Below are positions 5,040-5,218 of a stretch of 5,218 bases of DNA, piece by piece. The stretch's first letter is position 1; every line of letters begins with the position of its first letter. The DNA is from Betaproteobacteria bacterium (GTDB lineage: Bacteria > Pseudomonadota > Gammaproteobacteria > Burkholderiales > Casimicrobiaceae). The notes under the pieces were generated by a model. That model saw only the letters and a program-made list of their open reading frames with translations, was not told the origin of the DNA and did not search any database. The translations under genes and the position numbers were made by a program. The stretch lies in NCBI GenBank assembly GCA_005888865.1, contig VBCL01000072.1, positions 15,665 to 20,882 of the forward strand. The letters are read 5' to 3'.

Positions 5040-5218
5040 ACGCTTTGACGTCGTTCGTGTGCCCTTCCCGTTTTCCGACCGGCAGGCGCAAAAGCATCGT
5101 CCGGCGCTCGTCCTTTCCGATAAAGCCGCATTCAACCGACCCGCCGGCCACGGCGTCATGGCGATGATCACGTCCGCGGTCCATAGTCCGTGGCCGCTGG
5201 ACGTCGCGATCGCCGACC
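5026..5218 (+). CDS. type II toxin, MazF/PemK family endoribonuclease, truncated by the window edge
   Basis: The first 64 residues of a MazF/PemK-like toxin, about half to two-thirds of the usual 105-120. The family cleaves RNA, mostly mRNA at short sequences, and is held inactive by the antitoxin. Visible hallmarks are the first strand FDVVRVPFPFSD (residues 7-18), the KHRPALVLS motif at 23-31 and the strand ending MITS at 47-50. R25 and T49 fall where MazF proteins carry their catalytic arginine and threonine; this match is inferred from motif position. The PWPLDV stretch at 55-60 also fits the fold. The start ATG at 5026 overlaps the antitoxin by 14 nt, with AAGG just upstream. No stop or frameshift appears in the visible part, so the toxin looks intact as far as it can be read. 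Confidence 0.85.
   Translation, partial: MASFERFDVVRVPFPFSDRQAQKHRPALVLSDKAAFNRPAGHGVMAMITSAVHSPWPLDVAIAD

Noticed and set aside
4689..5171. N-terminal extension of the fadH frame to an ATG at 5171
   Set aside because: The extra 161 residues are antisense to the toxin-antitoxin genes, and FadH homologues begin at the YPHLLAPL stretch just after the ATG at 4688.

Overview
The window is GC-rich, with strong G/C preference at third codon positions, and carries full-length fadH, a NitT/TauT-type ABC importer and a chromosomal toxin-antitoxin pair. This suits a proteobacterium. FadH similarity and general style make a betaproteobacterium of the Burkholderiales type my best guess, but nothing in the window proves it.

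Layout. Positions 1-1866, minus strand: an ABC import operon read right to left as ATPase (1866-1054), permease 1 (1031-282), then the start of permease 2 (181 down to the window edge). No substrate-binding protein is in the window, so the substrate is unknown. Positions 1867-2424: no recognisable protein-coding gene, but the region is rich in symmetry. It holds a long imperfect hairpin (1921-1985), a 34-bp dyad (2077-2110), a nested inverted repeat (2121-2189), and a possible 42-codon leader ORF (2013-1885) with a good Shine-Dalgarno that ends 18 nt before the ATPase. Read on the minus strand, these would form the operon's leader. This is the least explained part of the window.

Positions 2425-2619, plus strand: a weakly supported small single-pass membrane protein, convergent with fadH. 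Positions 4688-2625, minus strand: fadH, a complete 687-residue 2,4-dienoyl-CoA reductase with all four FeS cysteines and both catalytic residues. Positions 4689-4802: a divergent intergenic region carrying a perfect 11-bp inverted repeat that ends on the antitoxin start codon. Positions 4803-5218, plus strand: an AbrB-fold antitoxin overlapping a MazF/PemK-type toxin that is cut by the window edge.

How the parts fit together. The ABC genes form one transcription unit for uptake of a small organic anion or related nutrient. FadH acts in beta-oxidation of unsaturated fatty acids. The toxin-antitoxin pair is probably autoregulated through the inverted repeat, which also sits in the fadH upstream region. 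The three modules show no other functional link.
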